DNA of 64,000 nucleotides from Thereva unica (GCA_949987705.1 OX465281.1:138184876-138248875); one strand, 5' to 3'. Positions 30,799-43,151 are shown, counted from the first letter of the stretch. Notes: a model not told the origin generated them from the letters alone. Translations and numbers: made by a program.

Positions 30799-32274
30799 TA
30801 ATTGAATGTCTATTGAAGCCTATTGAAGAAGATAGTTCAAAACGTCAAAACACAACTGAATTTCAAGAACATATATTTCAAATGTTCATATGACAATAAT
30901 CTAAATTATTTTCGTAGTTTTAGAGGTTTAGATTGTCAACTTTGGTTTGTGAATGAATTGAAAGTAATTGCACAAAATCTAGAAGATATATATAAAAATA
31001 TTGTGCCAATAAATTTGACAAGTATTGAACAAAGTAGAATAAGTAAAGTCACTCATTGTCATATTTGTGAACATCCATTTCGTAAAACTGATAAACGTGT
31101 GAAAGATCATTGTCATTTTACAGGATGTTTTCGAGGGTTATCATGAAAGTTGTAACCTTAATTATAGAAATTCAAAAGTCGTCCCCATAGTCTTTCACAA
31201 TTTAACAGGTTATGATTCACACTTTGTTATAAAGGAGTTAGTTAAAGCTTTTGAGGGTAACATTACTCTGCTTCCAATAAATAAAGAACGCTATATTTCA
31301 TTTACGAAATATATTGCTAATAGTGATATTAAATTTCGATTCATTGACTCCTTTAGGTTTATGGCAAGCTCTTTAGAGGAACTAGCATCAATTTTACCCT
31401 CCAAGAAAATGTTACTGACAAAAAGTGAATGGAGTCACTTAACTTCACCCGAATTTCAGTTGTTAACCCGCAAGGGAGTATTTCCATATGATTATGTTGA
31501 AAGCTGGGAAAAGTTGGAAGAAACTTCCTTACCCCCAAAGACAGGTTTTTAAAACAAGTTAAATGACACGAATATTTCAGAAGAGGATTATACCCATGCA
31601 AAACTAATTTGGGAAACCTTTAATATTCAAACTTTAGGAGAGTACTCTGATCTGTATCTGAAAACAGATATTTTATTGTTAGCAGATATATTCGAAAATT
31701 TTAGAAAGAAATGTTTGGAAATTTATAAGTTAGATCCAACTCAATATTATACCACACCAGGGTTCGCATGGGATTCAACGTTGAAATATACAAAAGTGAA
31801 ACTAGAATTAATAACAAATATCGATATTTTAATGTTTATAGAACGTGGTTTATGTGGTGGGGTAAGTCAATGTTCTAATAGATATGCGAAGGCTAACAAT
31901 AAATATATGAAAAACTATGATCAAAATGATGAAATAAAATATCTTATGTATTTTGATATTAATAATTTGTACGGATGGGCGATGTCTCAATTTTTACCAA
32001 CAGATGGGTTTCAATGGGTTAATGTGAATAGTATTAACATATATGAAATTCCAGATGATTCGCCAATCGGGTACATATATTAGAAGTTGATATAGAATAT
32101 CCTACATATTTAATCAAGAACTACCTCCTAATGCAAAGCAAAAGAAACTTCTAACAACCCTTTTTGATAGAAAAAAATATATAATACATTACAGGAATCT
32201 TAAGCAATGTCTTTCTGCAGGGCTCAAGTTAAAAAAAATTCACAGGGCTTTGAAATTTAATCAATCTCCCTGGC

Positions 32275-34476
32275 TTTTTTTTATGTGGTAGTGCTAAGCT
32301 CAGGAGTCACCCTTTGTACTACTAGTCCGTCATGTCATTTGTCACGTCATGGTTCAATGTCTAGCAGTAAGCTTAGTACGGGGGAGGGGTGGGGGGAATA
32401 GGTTAAGGATTATAAAGGTACGGGGGGTATTGAAGAAGGTGGTGATGAACCCTGCGTTTGAACTCTTGGATGTTGTAGGAGCTCGGAAAAACTGACTGCG
32501 AGAGGTTATTCCACAGTCGAGTTGTTCTATTTACAAACGAATTCATATTTTGTTTAGTGCGTGAAAGGGGGAGTTGCAGGTGGAGGGAATGAGACGAGTG
32601 GGCTAATCTGGTGTAGCGGGTATAGGATTGCCGTGGAGGCAGGAGAGCGTTTAGCTCGAAGGAACAGTCACTATGAAAGTAGCGATAAAATTTTGTCAGT
32701 GTAGCTACATTCCTACGGTGGCTCAAGGGGTCAATGGTGGAGCAAATGGTGTCGCAATCAACTAGTTTAAGGGCCCTTTTTTGGATCTTATCTAACCATG
32801 CTAAGGTGGTTATTGGAGCGCCGCCCCAAACGATGGAGTTGTACTCGAGAAGAGGCCGAATGTAGGATTTTTAAATAACAGCACGGGCCGATGGCTGGAG
32901 GAGGAACTTGCACCTCTTAAGAAATCCCAAGCACTGGTATGCTTGTTTGGCGATTTTCCATCGCAAGTCTTTGGCTAATGTCACGCCTAAGATGTGTAGG
33001 GATGGGTCGGCCTTTAGTTCCACGTCATCCACTGTCAAGAATGGTGAGGTGTTGATCTTTTTCTTTGAAATAAGACAGTACTTGGTTTTGGAGGGGTTGA
33101 ATTCGACACGATTCTTTTCTCCCCACTCTACAATGAGTTCAATGTCGTTATTAATAGATTTGGACATTATTCACGATCATCAAGACAGGATCTGGCATGT
33201 GTCTGTCTTGTATCGAAGCTGTACGAGTAACGTAGAGTACCGTCGTCAGCGAAGCTGAGAAGTGGATTGGAGGGGATTGAAAGTAGGTCATTTATAAAGA
33301 TAAGAAATAGGGCCGGTGATAAAATTGACCCCTGGGGGACCCCGCAGAGATGGGGTGAGATTCAGATTTGATGCCATCCAAAACTACCTTAATTGAACGG
33401 CCGGAAAGGGAATTCTCAACCTACTTATAGAGAAGCGAGTCAATTCCAATAGCTTTGAGTTTAGCTAACAAGGCTGAGTGCCATACTCTATCAAAAGCCT
33501 TGGAGATATCCAAAGCAACCAAACTGGATTCACCAGATCCATGCAAACTTTGATGGAGGTGCTCTGTAAGGCAAACTAAAAGATCAAACTAAAAGATCTT
33601 TTTTGTGGGAAGCCGTATTGTTTGTCGTTGGTTGGATTCTAGATATCCCATAAGCTTTTTGTTAGTTATCGTCTCCATGGCTCTGGAGAGGATAGAAGTG
33701 ATTGCTATTGGGCGGTAGTTGGAGGCAAGGCTGGAGTCACCTTTTTTCGGTATTGGCTGCACATGGGCAAGTTTCCTAGAATTTGGGTAAACTACGGAAG
33801 AGTATGATAGGGCAAAAAGTTTGCGCAGAGGTTTAGCCAAAGGTGAGGCGCATTGTTTTAAGACGATAGGGGGTATATTATCGGGTCCAGTGGATTTGTT
33901 GACATGGAGCTCCTTGAGGCACCTGTACACCTCGCGAGTCCTGAGGAAAACCCTGTCCATTAAATGAGCGCTGTGCTCGAGGACCGGGGGTAGCGAATCA
34001 TTTTGGGGTAGAGAAGAATTGGAAGCAAAGAGAGGTGCTAATAAATCGGCCTTGGATTTTTTGTCTGTTATCACCTTTTCATCGTGGATGAATGAAGGAG
34101 TTGTAGATGCAGTGAAATTCTTCTTTATGGAACTTACCAAGGACCAGAAGTTTTTGCTACCAGAGGTTGCATTAAAGAGTTTACTTCTCAACTTGCTGTC
34201 AAATGAATTTTTGTCATTCCTGATGGTGACTTTACAGGAATTTGTTAGTTTTATATACTCTACACGGAGCGATTCACTCGGGGAGCTCTTGTAAGATCGA
34301 AAGGCGGCTTCTTTATTTCTGATTGCATTCATACACTCCTGATTAAACCATCTGTTGGGCCTAGCCTTCAAAGATTTAGTAGAATGAGGAATGAACAAAT
34401 GCATTCCTGCTTGTATGATTCTAGTGATACGGATAGCGGCAGAGTTGACGTTTTTATTTCGGAAACACGGTACATT
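32275..34476 (-). mobile_element. Jockey/CR1-group LINE, decayed copy
   Basis: Same family as 11256-12820: the minus-strand 3' UTR ending ACCACATAAA at 32275 matches, although the A tail is only about 7 nt. This copy extends further 5' than the 11-kb copy. It lies between two parts of polymerase B. No clear TSD. Confidence 0.85.
32403..34476 (-). pseudogene. LINE ORF2 (linker and RT), several frameshifts
   Basis: Minus-strand pieces: 34476-33589 (LKARPNRWFNQECMNAIRNK, NKSTGPDNIPPIVLKQC, PIPKKGDSSLASNYRPIAI), a frameshift at a small duplication near 33590, RT motifs on 33589-33180 in shifted frames, 33167-32871 (NPSTKYCLISKK-like and LHILGVTLAKDLRW), and 32726-32403 (C-terminal RRVHHHLLQYPP). 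It covers the linker and RT but not the endonuclease. More decayed than its relative at 11.3 kb. Confidence 0.85.
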
Positions 34477-34729
34477 GCTAAAACCGTACATTGATTTAAA
34501 TAGGGAATTACGAAAAAATGCTAAGAATGGATTCGAAAAACATCAATATATATTAAAAAATAGCTCTGTATTCTGTAAGGCAATAGAAAACTTACGCAAA
34601 CATAGCAATGTAAAATTAGTGTCGAAATGGTTGGGGCGATATGGAGCTAAAGTTTTAATAGCTGCTGCTACATAGTCGTACAATTTTCGATAATAATTTA
34701 GTTGCGATTGAATTGACTAAAACTGATTT

Positions 34730-35414
34730 TTAGCTTTTTCAAAAAAAAAAAAGCTTATACAGAGGCTCTGTCCGTCTGTCCGTCTGAAGCCTACTTTCAT
34801 CTCTGAAAGTACTGCCGCTAAAGACTTGGGCCATATCTCAAAATGTAGCTCTTGGTCAAAAGACCAAAAACTGAAATGGCCTGGAAATTTCAACCAGAAG
34901 TATATTTAAACAACAAAAAAGAGATTTCTAATAAAGTCCATATATCGGTAGTCTAGAGGTAAGGCGCTGGAGTCCTATCCCAGGGGAACCAAGTTCAATC
35001 CCCGGCCGCAAAATGGTGAAATACAATTTTTTTTTACTTCGGCGTAACATGTTTTGATTATATTTCTCACTAAATTATATTATTTAATAATGATACTCAG
35101 GAGAACATAAACATTTATTTAATTAAAAGTGCAAAAAAATCATTTTCTTGAGTTTTTATGGCTCTTCGGCGGGTTTATAAATCATTAGGAAATTTCGCGG
35201 AAATAATATAAAGTATTTATTTGTTTATATGCATATTTTATATGCTGTTCATTTTATTATAGTTTATAGTCATGTAGGTGGTGCTGTAGACCAAAACAAA
35301 AATTCAATTTTATCAAACTTCGCTGTGGATTTGTCACAAAAAATATGTATGATTTAAACGAAACATTTGGTAGGTTTAAACGAAAAGTAGATATCTAATT
35401 TTTACCAGGTCATA
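34730..35414. repeat. AGCTTTTTC repeat with one tRNA-like segment
   Basis: Single-unit version of the repeat at 15917. It contains TAGTCTAGAGG (A-box with one change) and GTTCAATCCCCGG (B-box-like) at about 34952-35013. It follows directly on the last readable polymerase residues. Confidence 0.65.
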
Positions 35415-35768
35415 TCAAGGGTCGCGCAAGCGACCCGACCGTTGCAAGGTTAAAAAGGTTATATAAAATAATAAATTTTAAAATAATATAAAAAATAAAT
35501 CAATTTAAAATAATAAAAAATAAATCAATAAAAAAAATTAAAAAAATAAAAATAAAACAAAGAGGTGTCAAGGGACACCCGGATGGAACGAAGTCCCTTT
35601 CGATTAATTAGTGAAGGAATTGTAATAAAAATTTTGTTTTTAAGTTATAATACTATTTTTTTTATTATTAATAAATATAATGTAATATAAACTTAATCAG
35701 TGAGCTCAATTTTAGTAATAATTGGCTTGTGGTAACTTAAGTAGGAAACATATGTTTGGGATTCTATT

Positions 35769-36110
35769 TTATTTATGTAAATGTCTTGAAAAAACTGCAT
35801 CAATGGTAGTATTATATTTTGTTGTTGATTCTGCTGGATTATTGTTTATTCTTAAATCAAATTCTTCCTCTAGAAACTGTAGTAATGGTTTTGATTTTTC
35901 ATTACTGAAGTTGATGTTAAAATCACCGGCCAAAATGAGTGGAACTTTATCTAAATTTTTGTTGTATCTGCTAAGCGTTCGAGATATATCTTTAGAATAC
36001 TCTAGCAGTGCTCGATGAATGAACTCCTGAATATCTATTAATTTGTTATTTGGTGAGACATTTATGACTGCCATGATTAAGGTAACGCCGTTTTCCATTA
36101 CACACTCTGC
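35769..36110 (-). pseudogene. AP-type endonuclease fragment, Helentron-like
   Basis: About 110 codons with MAVINVSPNNKLIDIQEFI, then PLILAGDFNINFSNEKSKPL (GDFN catalytic motif) and FDLRINNNPAESTTKYNTTI followed by DAVF. This order, with the 'D-P-x-x-S-T-T-x..T-x-ID' signature, matches endonuclease domains fused to helicases in Helentron elements better than LINE endonucleases. The Rep and helicase parts and the final His motif are absent. It is preceded by an SNGVTLIMAVI-like strand. Fragment only. Confidence 0.55.
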
Positions 36111-36129
36111 TGCACATAAATCTGCAACA

Positions 36130-36832
36130 CTTGTACTTGCAATAAAAGCAACAAAAACAACAAAAACAAAAAAACAACAAAAACAACAAAAGCAACAAAA
36201 ACAACAAAAACATCAAAAACAACAAAAGCAACAAAAACGACAAAAACGACAAAAACGTCAAAAACAACAAAAACAACAGAAACAACAAAAACATCAAAAA
36301 CAACAAAACAACAAAAACAACAAAACCAACAAAAACAGCAAAAACAACAAAAACAGCAAAAACAACAAAAACAGCAAAAGCAACAAAACAACAAAAACAG
36401 CAAAATCAACAAAAGCGACAAAACCAATAAAAACAACAAAACAGCAAAAACAACAAAAACAACAAAACCAACAAAAACAGCAAAAACAACAAAAACAACG
36501 AAAACAGCAAAAACAACAAATAAAACAAAACCAACAAAAACAGCAAAAACAACAAATAAAACAAAACCAACAAAAGCAACAAAAGCAACAAAAACAACAA
36601 AAGCTACAAAAACAACAAAAACAGCAAAAACAACAAAAATAACAAAAACAACAAAAGCAACAAAAACAATAAAAACAACAAAAACAACAAAAGCAACAAA
36701 AACAGCAAAAACAACTAAAGTAACAAAAACAACAAAATAACAAAAACAACAAAAACAGCAGAAACAACAAAAACAACAAAACCATCAAAAACAAGAAAAA
36801 CAACAAAAATAACAAAAACAACAAAAACAACC
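36130..36832. repeat. CAACAAAAA-type low-complexity array (~700 bp)
   Basis: Interrupted repeats of CAACAAAAA with AGC, ATC and ACG variants. Long frames through it on both strands (Lys/Gln or Phe/Cys/Leu) are products of the repeat and not genes. Confidence 0.95.
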
Positions 36833-37343
36833 TGTATACACTCAAAAAAATAATCGTCGCGACACCACACTGTACAATGGAAATAGAAAGACGAAACGAA
36901 AATAACTGGCTTGCTTTCTATGAGAGAGATAGAGAGAGACAGACAGGGAAACATGCGCACGCTGCACGGCACACCATACCAAAAAGTGTCGTTACAACTT
37001 TTGGTCTTAATTTTTTCCGTCTAGCCCCCTTTCGCAACGCGCGATAAGGAACTTCGTTCCAATAAAAAACAAAGAATCAAAGTCCAAGAAAGGACGCGCT
37101 GCGCGACTATACTTACGCGAGTTTGGCCCCGTTAATCGTTGTGTCTCTCTCTACCCTAAACCATTTTCAGTTTTCAAGATAAGGAAAGAGAGAGGACAGC
37201 GAGAAACGACTTTCGTCTCCGCGCCATAAGTGACACCTTGCGGTCGAACCGTGAGACGTAAAACATTGTCAAGGGTCGCGGAATACTAGATTCTATGAAA
37301 TTGACTTTTTGTATGTTTTTACTAAGTCTCCAGACATGGATTT

Positions 37344-38093
37344 TTAACTTCCCAGTATAGGAAGTTATTGTAATCGGTCCGAAAATCGAAATCGAAAATT
37401 TCAACGTATTTTCATCTTTCAAGGTCCCAGGAGCTTTTTAAGCAAAAAATTGGGAGGAAGTATGTGTGTGTGTGTGTATGTGCGTACGGATGTGGTCATT
37501 TTTTCCTGCACGATATCGTGCGAACCAAAACTGATATCGGCTTCCTTGAGGTGTTGTTCGAAGCGTATTAACCGAAATATGATCTGAAAAGATTTTCATG
37601 AAAATCGGTCCAGCCGTTTTTTTGTTTGAGCGACGTAAGTGATTTTTGTACCTGCACGATATCGCCCGAACCACGAAAGATATTGACTTACTTGAGGTGC
37701 CGTTCGAAGCGTATTAGCGACAATATAATCTGAAAATATTTTTATAATATTCGGTCCAGCGGGTTTTTGGTTTAACTGACTTAAGTGATTTTTGTACCTG
37801 CACGATACCGCGCGAACTAAAAACTATATCGACTTCATTGAGGTGCCGAAAAACATTCATACATCAATTTTATATACATTTTCGTCATCCTAATCTTGTA
37901 AGTGCGCACATTAAGTTTGACATTTTAGCGAAAATATTAATAAACAATTGTGACAAATTCTCAGTATTATGCATATATTCTATATTGCCTATTGTTCATT
38001 TATTATTAAAATATCCAATCATAATATTCAACATCCATCATACTGGGAAGTTGATCGTGTGGACCGAAAGGGTCGAACCCACATCGCAACTAG
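37344..38093 (+). mobile_element. Helentron-like family 2, complete copy
   Basis: 750 bp from TTAACTTCCCAGTATAGGAA to GCAACTAG, followed by T. Removing it joins three T to three T and gives exactly the T6 run of the uninterrupted sequence at 41289-41294, so there is no TSD. AACTTCCCAGTAT near the 5' end is inverted near the 3' end (ATACTGGGAAGTT, about 38040-38052). A GTGTGGACC...GAACCCACAT hairpin lies 8-10 nt before CTAG. Central ~165-bp units (GTAAGTGATTTTTGTACCTG) are tandem. All fit a non-autonomous Helentron-like (DINE-1-type) element. Confidence 0.75.
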
Positions 38094-38199
38094 TTTAAAA
38101 CGTTTTTATTAGCTCGCTTTCTTGTCTGTCTGTTTGTCCGGTACAAATCTTGCAATCGATTTTTTGACTACTTCCGGTTACCCGATCACCCTGAAATTT

Positions 38200-40897
38200 T
38201 GCACACAGCTTCAGCTCCGATGACAATACAATGTGGTATACTCATTATACCGTTAGATCAATGGCGGAGGACTCTAGACGACGGATTAGTGTTTTCTTCT
38301 CGGAACAAATTTTGCATTCGATTTTTCAAATACTTCCGGATATCCTATCATGGTGAAATTTTGCACACAGCTTTAGCTGTGATGACAATGCAATATGGTA
38401 CATACCTTTAGTCCATGGAGGCCGTCTCAGGAGGGCGGATTGAAATATTCTTCACAAACCCTTCGACATGGATATTAAATGAAATGGTATGATAAGTAGA
38501 ACACCATAAGCAATATAGTATACCCAATTTATCGTTTGGTCCATGGCGGTCATCTCCAGAGGGCGGATTACCGTTTTTTTCACAACCCCCTCTATATGGG
38601 TATCAAATGAAAGGGCATCATAAGACGAATGCAATAAGCCATGTCCTTAGATCCATGGCAGACTCCTCAGGAAGGTGGGTTACCATTCTCTTCAAAACCC
38701 TTTCGACATGGGTATCAAATGAAAGGTCTCGACATGGGTATCAAATGAAAGGGTGTGATAAGTCGAATGCAATAAGCTATGTCTTTAGATCCATGGCGGC
38801 CTCCTCAGGAGGGTGGGTTTCCATTCTCTTCAGAGCCCTTGCGACATGGGTATCAAATGAAAGGGTATGATAATTAGAAAACAATAAGCAATATAGTATA
38901 CTCAATATTTCGTTTGGTCCATGGCGGCCACCTCAAGAGGACGGATTAACATTTTCTTCACAACCCCCTCAACATGGGTATCAAACGAAAGGGCATCAAA
39001 AGTAATGCAATAAGCTATGTCTTTAGATCCATGGCCACCTCCTCAGGAGGGCCGTTTACCATTCTCTTCAGAACCCTTTCGACATGGGTATCAAATGAAA
39101 GGGTATGATAAGTAAAACACCATAAGCAATACAATATACTCAGAACATCATTAGGTCCATGGCGGCCTCCTCAGGAGGATGGGTTACCATTCTCTTCAAA
39201 ACCCTTTCGACGTGGGTATCAAATGAAAGGGTGTGATAAGTAGAATACCATAACCAATATAGTATACTCAATATTTCGTGGGTATCTAACGAAAAGGCAT
39301 CATAAGTAATGCAATAAGCTATGTCTTTACATCCATGGCCACCTCCTCAGGAGGGCCGGTTACCATTCTCTTCAGAACCCTTTTGACATGGGTATCAAAT
39401 GAAAGGGTATGATAAGTAAAACACCATAAGCAATACAATATACTCAGAACATCATTAGGTCCATGGCGGCCTCCTCAGGAGGGTCGGTTACCATTCTCTT
39501 CAGAACCCTTTCGACATGGGTATCAAATGAAAGGGTATGATAAGTAGAATACCATAAGCAATATAATATACTCAATATTTCGTTTGGTCTATAGCGGCCA
39601 TCTCAAGAGGACGAATTAACATTTTCTTCACAACCCCCTCGACATGGGTATCAAATGAAAAGGCATCATAAGTAATGCAATAAGCTATGTCTTTAGATCC
39701 ATGGCCACCTCCTCAGGAGGGCCAGTTACCATTCTCTTCAGAACCCTTTCGACATAGGTATCAAATGAAAGGGTATGATAAGTAAAACACCATAAGCAAT
39801 ACAATATACTCAGAACATCATTAGGTCCATGGTGGCCTCCTCAGAAGGGTGGGTTACCATTCTCTTCAGAACCCTTTCGACATGGGTATCAAATGAAAGG
39901 GTATGATAAGTAGAATACCATAAGCAATATAGTATACTCAATATTTCGTTTGGTCCATGGGGGCCATCTCAAGAGGACGGATTAACATTTCTTTCAGAAC
40001 CCCCTCGACATGGGTATCAAACGAAAGGCCATCAAAAGTAATGCAATAAGCTATGTCTTTAGATCCATGGCGACCTCCTCAGGGGGGCCGGTTACCATTC
40101 TCTTCAGAACACTTTCGACATGGGTATAAAATGAAAGGGTATGATAAGTAAAACACCATAAGCAATACAATATACTCAGAACATCATCAGGTCCATGGTG
40201 GCCTCCTCAGGAGGGTGGGTTACCATTCTCTTCAGAACCCTTTCGACATGGGTATCAAATGAAAGGGTAAGATAAGTATAATACCATAAGCAATATAGTA
40301 TACTCAATATTTCGTTTGGTCCATCGCGGCCATCTCAAGAGGACGGATTAACATTTCTTTCAGAACCCCCTCGACATGGGTATCAAACGAAAGGCCATCA
40401 AAAGTAATGCAATAAGCTATGTCTTTAGATCCATGGCGACCTCCTCAGGAGGGCCGGTTACCATTCTCTTCAGAACACTTTTGACATGGGTATCAAATGA
40501 AAGAGTATGATAAGTAAAACACCATAAGCAATACAATATACTCAGAACATCATCAGGTCCATGGTGGCCTCCTCAGGAGGGTGGGTTACCATTCTCTTCA
40601 GAACCCTTTCGACATGGGTATCAAATGAAAGGGTAAGATAAGTATAATACCATAAGCAATATAGTATACTCAGTATTTCGTTTGGTCCATGGCGGCCATC
40701 TCAAGAGGACGGATTAACATTTCTTTCAGAACCCCCTCGACATGGGTATCAAACGAAAGGTCATCAAAAGTAATGCAATAAGCTATGTCTTTAGATCCAT
40801 GGCGACCTCCTCAGGAGGGCCGGTTACCATTCTCTTCAGAACACTTTTGACATGGGTATCAAATGAAAGAGTATGATAAGTAAAACACCATAAGCAA
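38200..40897. repeat. ~122-bp satellite with 366-bp higher-order unit
   Basis: Same monomer as in family 1 Helitrons (CATGGGTATCAAATGAAAGG, GATAAGTA, CATAAGCAATATAGTATACT). In most of this array three monomer types alternate: one with TTTCGTTTGGTCCATGGCGG, one with ATGTCTTTAGATCCATGG, one with AACATCATTAGGTCCATGG. The third type recurs at about 39141, 39445, 39811, 40177 and 40542, giving spacings of 304, 366, 366 and 365 bp. Ends abruptly at a Helitron-like 5' end at 40898. Non-coding. Confidence 0.9.
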
Positions 40898-41605
40898 TCA
40901 AGGGTCGCGCAAGCGACCCGACCGTTGCAAGGTTAAAAAGGTTATATAAAATAATAAATTTTAAAATAATATAAAAAATAAATTAATAAAAAAAATTAAA
41001 AAAAGAAAAATAAAAAACAAAGAATCAAAGTCCAAGAAAGGACGCGCTGCGCGACTATACTTACGCGAGTTTGGCTCCGTTAATCGTTGTGTCTCTCTCT
41101 ACCCTAAACCATTTTCAGTTTTCAAGATAAGGAAAGAGAGAGGACAGCGAGAAATGACTTTCGTCTCCGCGCCATAAGTGACACCTTGCGGTCGAACCGT
41201 GAGACGTAAAACGTTGTCAAGGGTCGCGGAATACTAGATTCTATGAAATTGACTTTTTGTATGTTTTTACTAAGTCTCCAGACATGGATTTTTTAAAACG
41301 TTTTTATTAGCTCGCTTTCTTGTCTGTCTGTTTGTCCGGTACAAATCTTGCAATCGATTTTTTGACTACTTCCGGTTACTCGATCACCCTGAAATTTTGC
41401 ACACTGCTTCAGCTCCGATGACAATACAATATGGTAAACTCATTATACCGTTAGATCAATGGCGGAGGACTCTCGACGACGGATTACTGTTTTCTTCTCG
41501 GAACAAATTTTGCATTCGATTTTTCAAATACTTCCGGATATCCAATCATGGTGAAAGCACACAGCTTTAGCTGTGATGACAATGCAATATGGTCCAATGG
41601 ACAAT
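40898..41605 (+). mobile_element. Helitron-like family 3, copy 2 (uninterrupted)
   Basis: Starts TCAAGGGTCGCG between A and the expected T of a satellite monomer. Collinear with 35415-38400 but without the 1.5-kb and 750-bp inserts, so it provides both empty sites. The end near 41605 is not defined by a CTRR motif I could verify. Confidence 0.55.
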
Positions 41606-42353
41606 GCAATATGCAGCAAGGTGTTGTGGGATCGTAAATTTGTCTAATTTGGGTCAAGTGTGTTGTAATACATAACGATCATATATTTATGTACGGATAG
41701 TGCATTGTTTTATTTACTTGAATATATCACATGTAGTTTAAGTTAGTAGAAAAATTTTGAAAATTTTGAAATCGCGTGCATCTTGAATATACTTAGAACT
41801 TCCAAATCGATGTTACATTCTTCAATTAAATTAAAACAATTTTCCATCATGAAAACTGATTATCCTAAACAAAAAACATTTTACAGGCGAAAGATAAATA
41901 AATTAATAACTTATTGAGTTCGGCTTTGTTCAACCTTTAAATCTTGTTTAATACAGGCCCCCTGATTTTTTGTTGCACCTAATATAAAAAAAACAAACGA
42001 CTTGTTACGTAATAATTGATTTCACTTCTTTTGTTGAAAATAATTTCAATTTTAAAAAAAGAAAGCTTAAGCAAAATTAAAAGCAATAACAATACAATAA
42101 TGACAATAATTATAGAAATATCGAAATAGGGAGATTGATGACAGAAAAGCGCGAAACCTTGCGACGTGATTCATTTACCTTTTTGAGGTAATTTTGGAAG
42201 TTTTTTCAACATTAATTAGATAATATGAACTACAGAAATATCTCGCCGTGTAAGAACTGATTTCAACTCTTTGGTTGAAAATAATTTTATTAAGTACAAA
42301 TACCTTGCTGATACTATATTGCTTATTGTTTTCTAATTATCATACCCTTTCAT
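41606..42353. other. AT-rich unassigned DNA
   Basis: No ORF, tandem repeat or terminus recognised. A 50-bp inverted scrap of the ~122-bp satellite lies at about 42305-42352. Confidence 0.45.
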
Positions 42354-43130
42354 TTTAAACGCTTACTGAAATGAATGAAAATTTATAAATTTAATTGCAC
42401 GAACAATGTATTTAAGACCGTCTTTATAAGTCCATCAATATAAGGAAGTGATTTTTCTCAGAATTTTTAATATTTTACAAAAATTTTACAAACTAATTTG
42501 CCCATATCTAAAAAATTTTGCCGCCCTTTGCTTAAAAGCATATTTTTACGTTTTTATTAACTAAATTTGTATGTATCTCTTCAGAATAACAAAACAAAAG
42601 TGGGATGTTGTGCCTAGAGACTAGCCACTAATTACGCTTTTTCTTGGTATTCTTTCTGTTGAATAACACTTCAGACTGGATGACAACATATTAAGTGGAG
42701 ATTGGGAAGAATCGCGAAAACATTCAAACAAATAACTTGAAACGCATCTTTCATGGAGATGATGCTGAAAGAATTATACAATAATTACCCGCCAAGAATT
42801 TGAAAGAATTGATATATTTTATTTGCACCCCATCTATGACAAAGAATAGTGAATACTGAACACCATCTATGGCAATATTACATTACTCTTCGTTTTACCT
42901 GTGATTATAAATTTCCATAAAATATACAAAATACATTTCATAAATAATAGAAAATCTGTTGTCATAATTCAGTTGTTCACTTTCTTCGAAACTTTATACA
43001 TATCTAGCATTGGAATGTACCTTTTTACGTAAGCATGAATAAAGTTTATTGCCACATTCCTACCAGTTAGTGTTTGGAGTAATGGGAAGGCGCTAGATCG
43101 CGGTGCCACCATCGATTCTTGGTGATGGTG
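42354..43130 (+). repeat. R4 repeat, copy 2, with tRNA-like end
   Basis: Diverged copy of 17093-17836 (AAACGCTTACTGAAATGAATG to GGAGTAATGGGAAGGCGCTAG). It then continues through the tRNA-like segment without the Jockey-like insertion (GGCGCTAGATCGCGGTGCCA at about 43088). Confidence 0.7.
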
Positions 43131-43151
43131 GCGTGCACTTTTTTAACCGAC

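Larger units (their letters stand above)
28855..34728 (+). pseudogene. Polinton/Maverick DNA polymerase B, broken into pieces
   Basis: Protein-primed family B polymerase of a Polinton, which would copy the element's own DNA. Pieces in order: 28902-29245 (ISFPMTQINRFEKLN, FVWIKNLSRLVSSQISKH); 30208-30404 (CERCLHYFDTKDKLRSHIKEC zinc-finger-like); 30799-32274 (THCHICEHPF, exonuclease-like [49 protein letters not shown], palm [15 protein letters not shown]); and 34477-34728 (YIDLNRELRKNAKNGFEK, NSSVFCKAIENLRKH, GRYGAKVLIA). The gaps are two MITEs and a LINE. Frameshifts add further damage (for example near 31135 and after 31550). The C-terminal end is replaced by another repeat at 34729. Confidence 0.88.
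35563..37068. mobile_element. 1.5-kb insert with endonuclease fragment and CAA tract
   Basis: Absent from copy 2 at about 41014. ACAAAG stands on both sides (35557-35562 and 37069-37074). It starts with a hairpin (GTGTCAAGGGACAC) and ends with another (GGAACTTCGTTCC). Contains the endonuclease pseudogene and the CAA-rich array. Class uncertain; the endonuclease type suggests Helentron. Confidence 0.5.
35415..38430 (+). mobile_element. Helitron-like family 3, copy 1 (with two inserts)
   Basis: Starts TCAAGGGTCGCGCAAGCGAC after an A, with the internal hairpin GGGTCGCGCAAGCGACCC at the very 5' end. Segments 35415-35562, 37069-37343 and 38094 to about 38430 are collinear with 40898-41605 (copy 2), which lacks both inserts. 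The 5' TC after A suggests a Helitron. No 3' CTRR end was fixed; on the right the sequence merges into the satellite array. Confidence 0.5.

Noticed and set aside
36043..36972. Long frames (up to ~200 codons) of Lys/Gln or Phe/Cys/Leu repeats
   Set aside because: They exist only because a CAACAAAAA-type tandem repeat lacks stops in several frames; no start context or domain.
38200..40897. CRISPR-like array
   Set aside because: The repeats are ~122-bp contiguous satellite monomers without unique spacers, in eukaryotic DNA.
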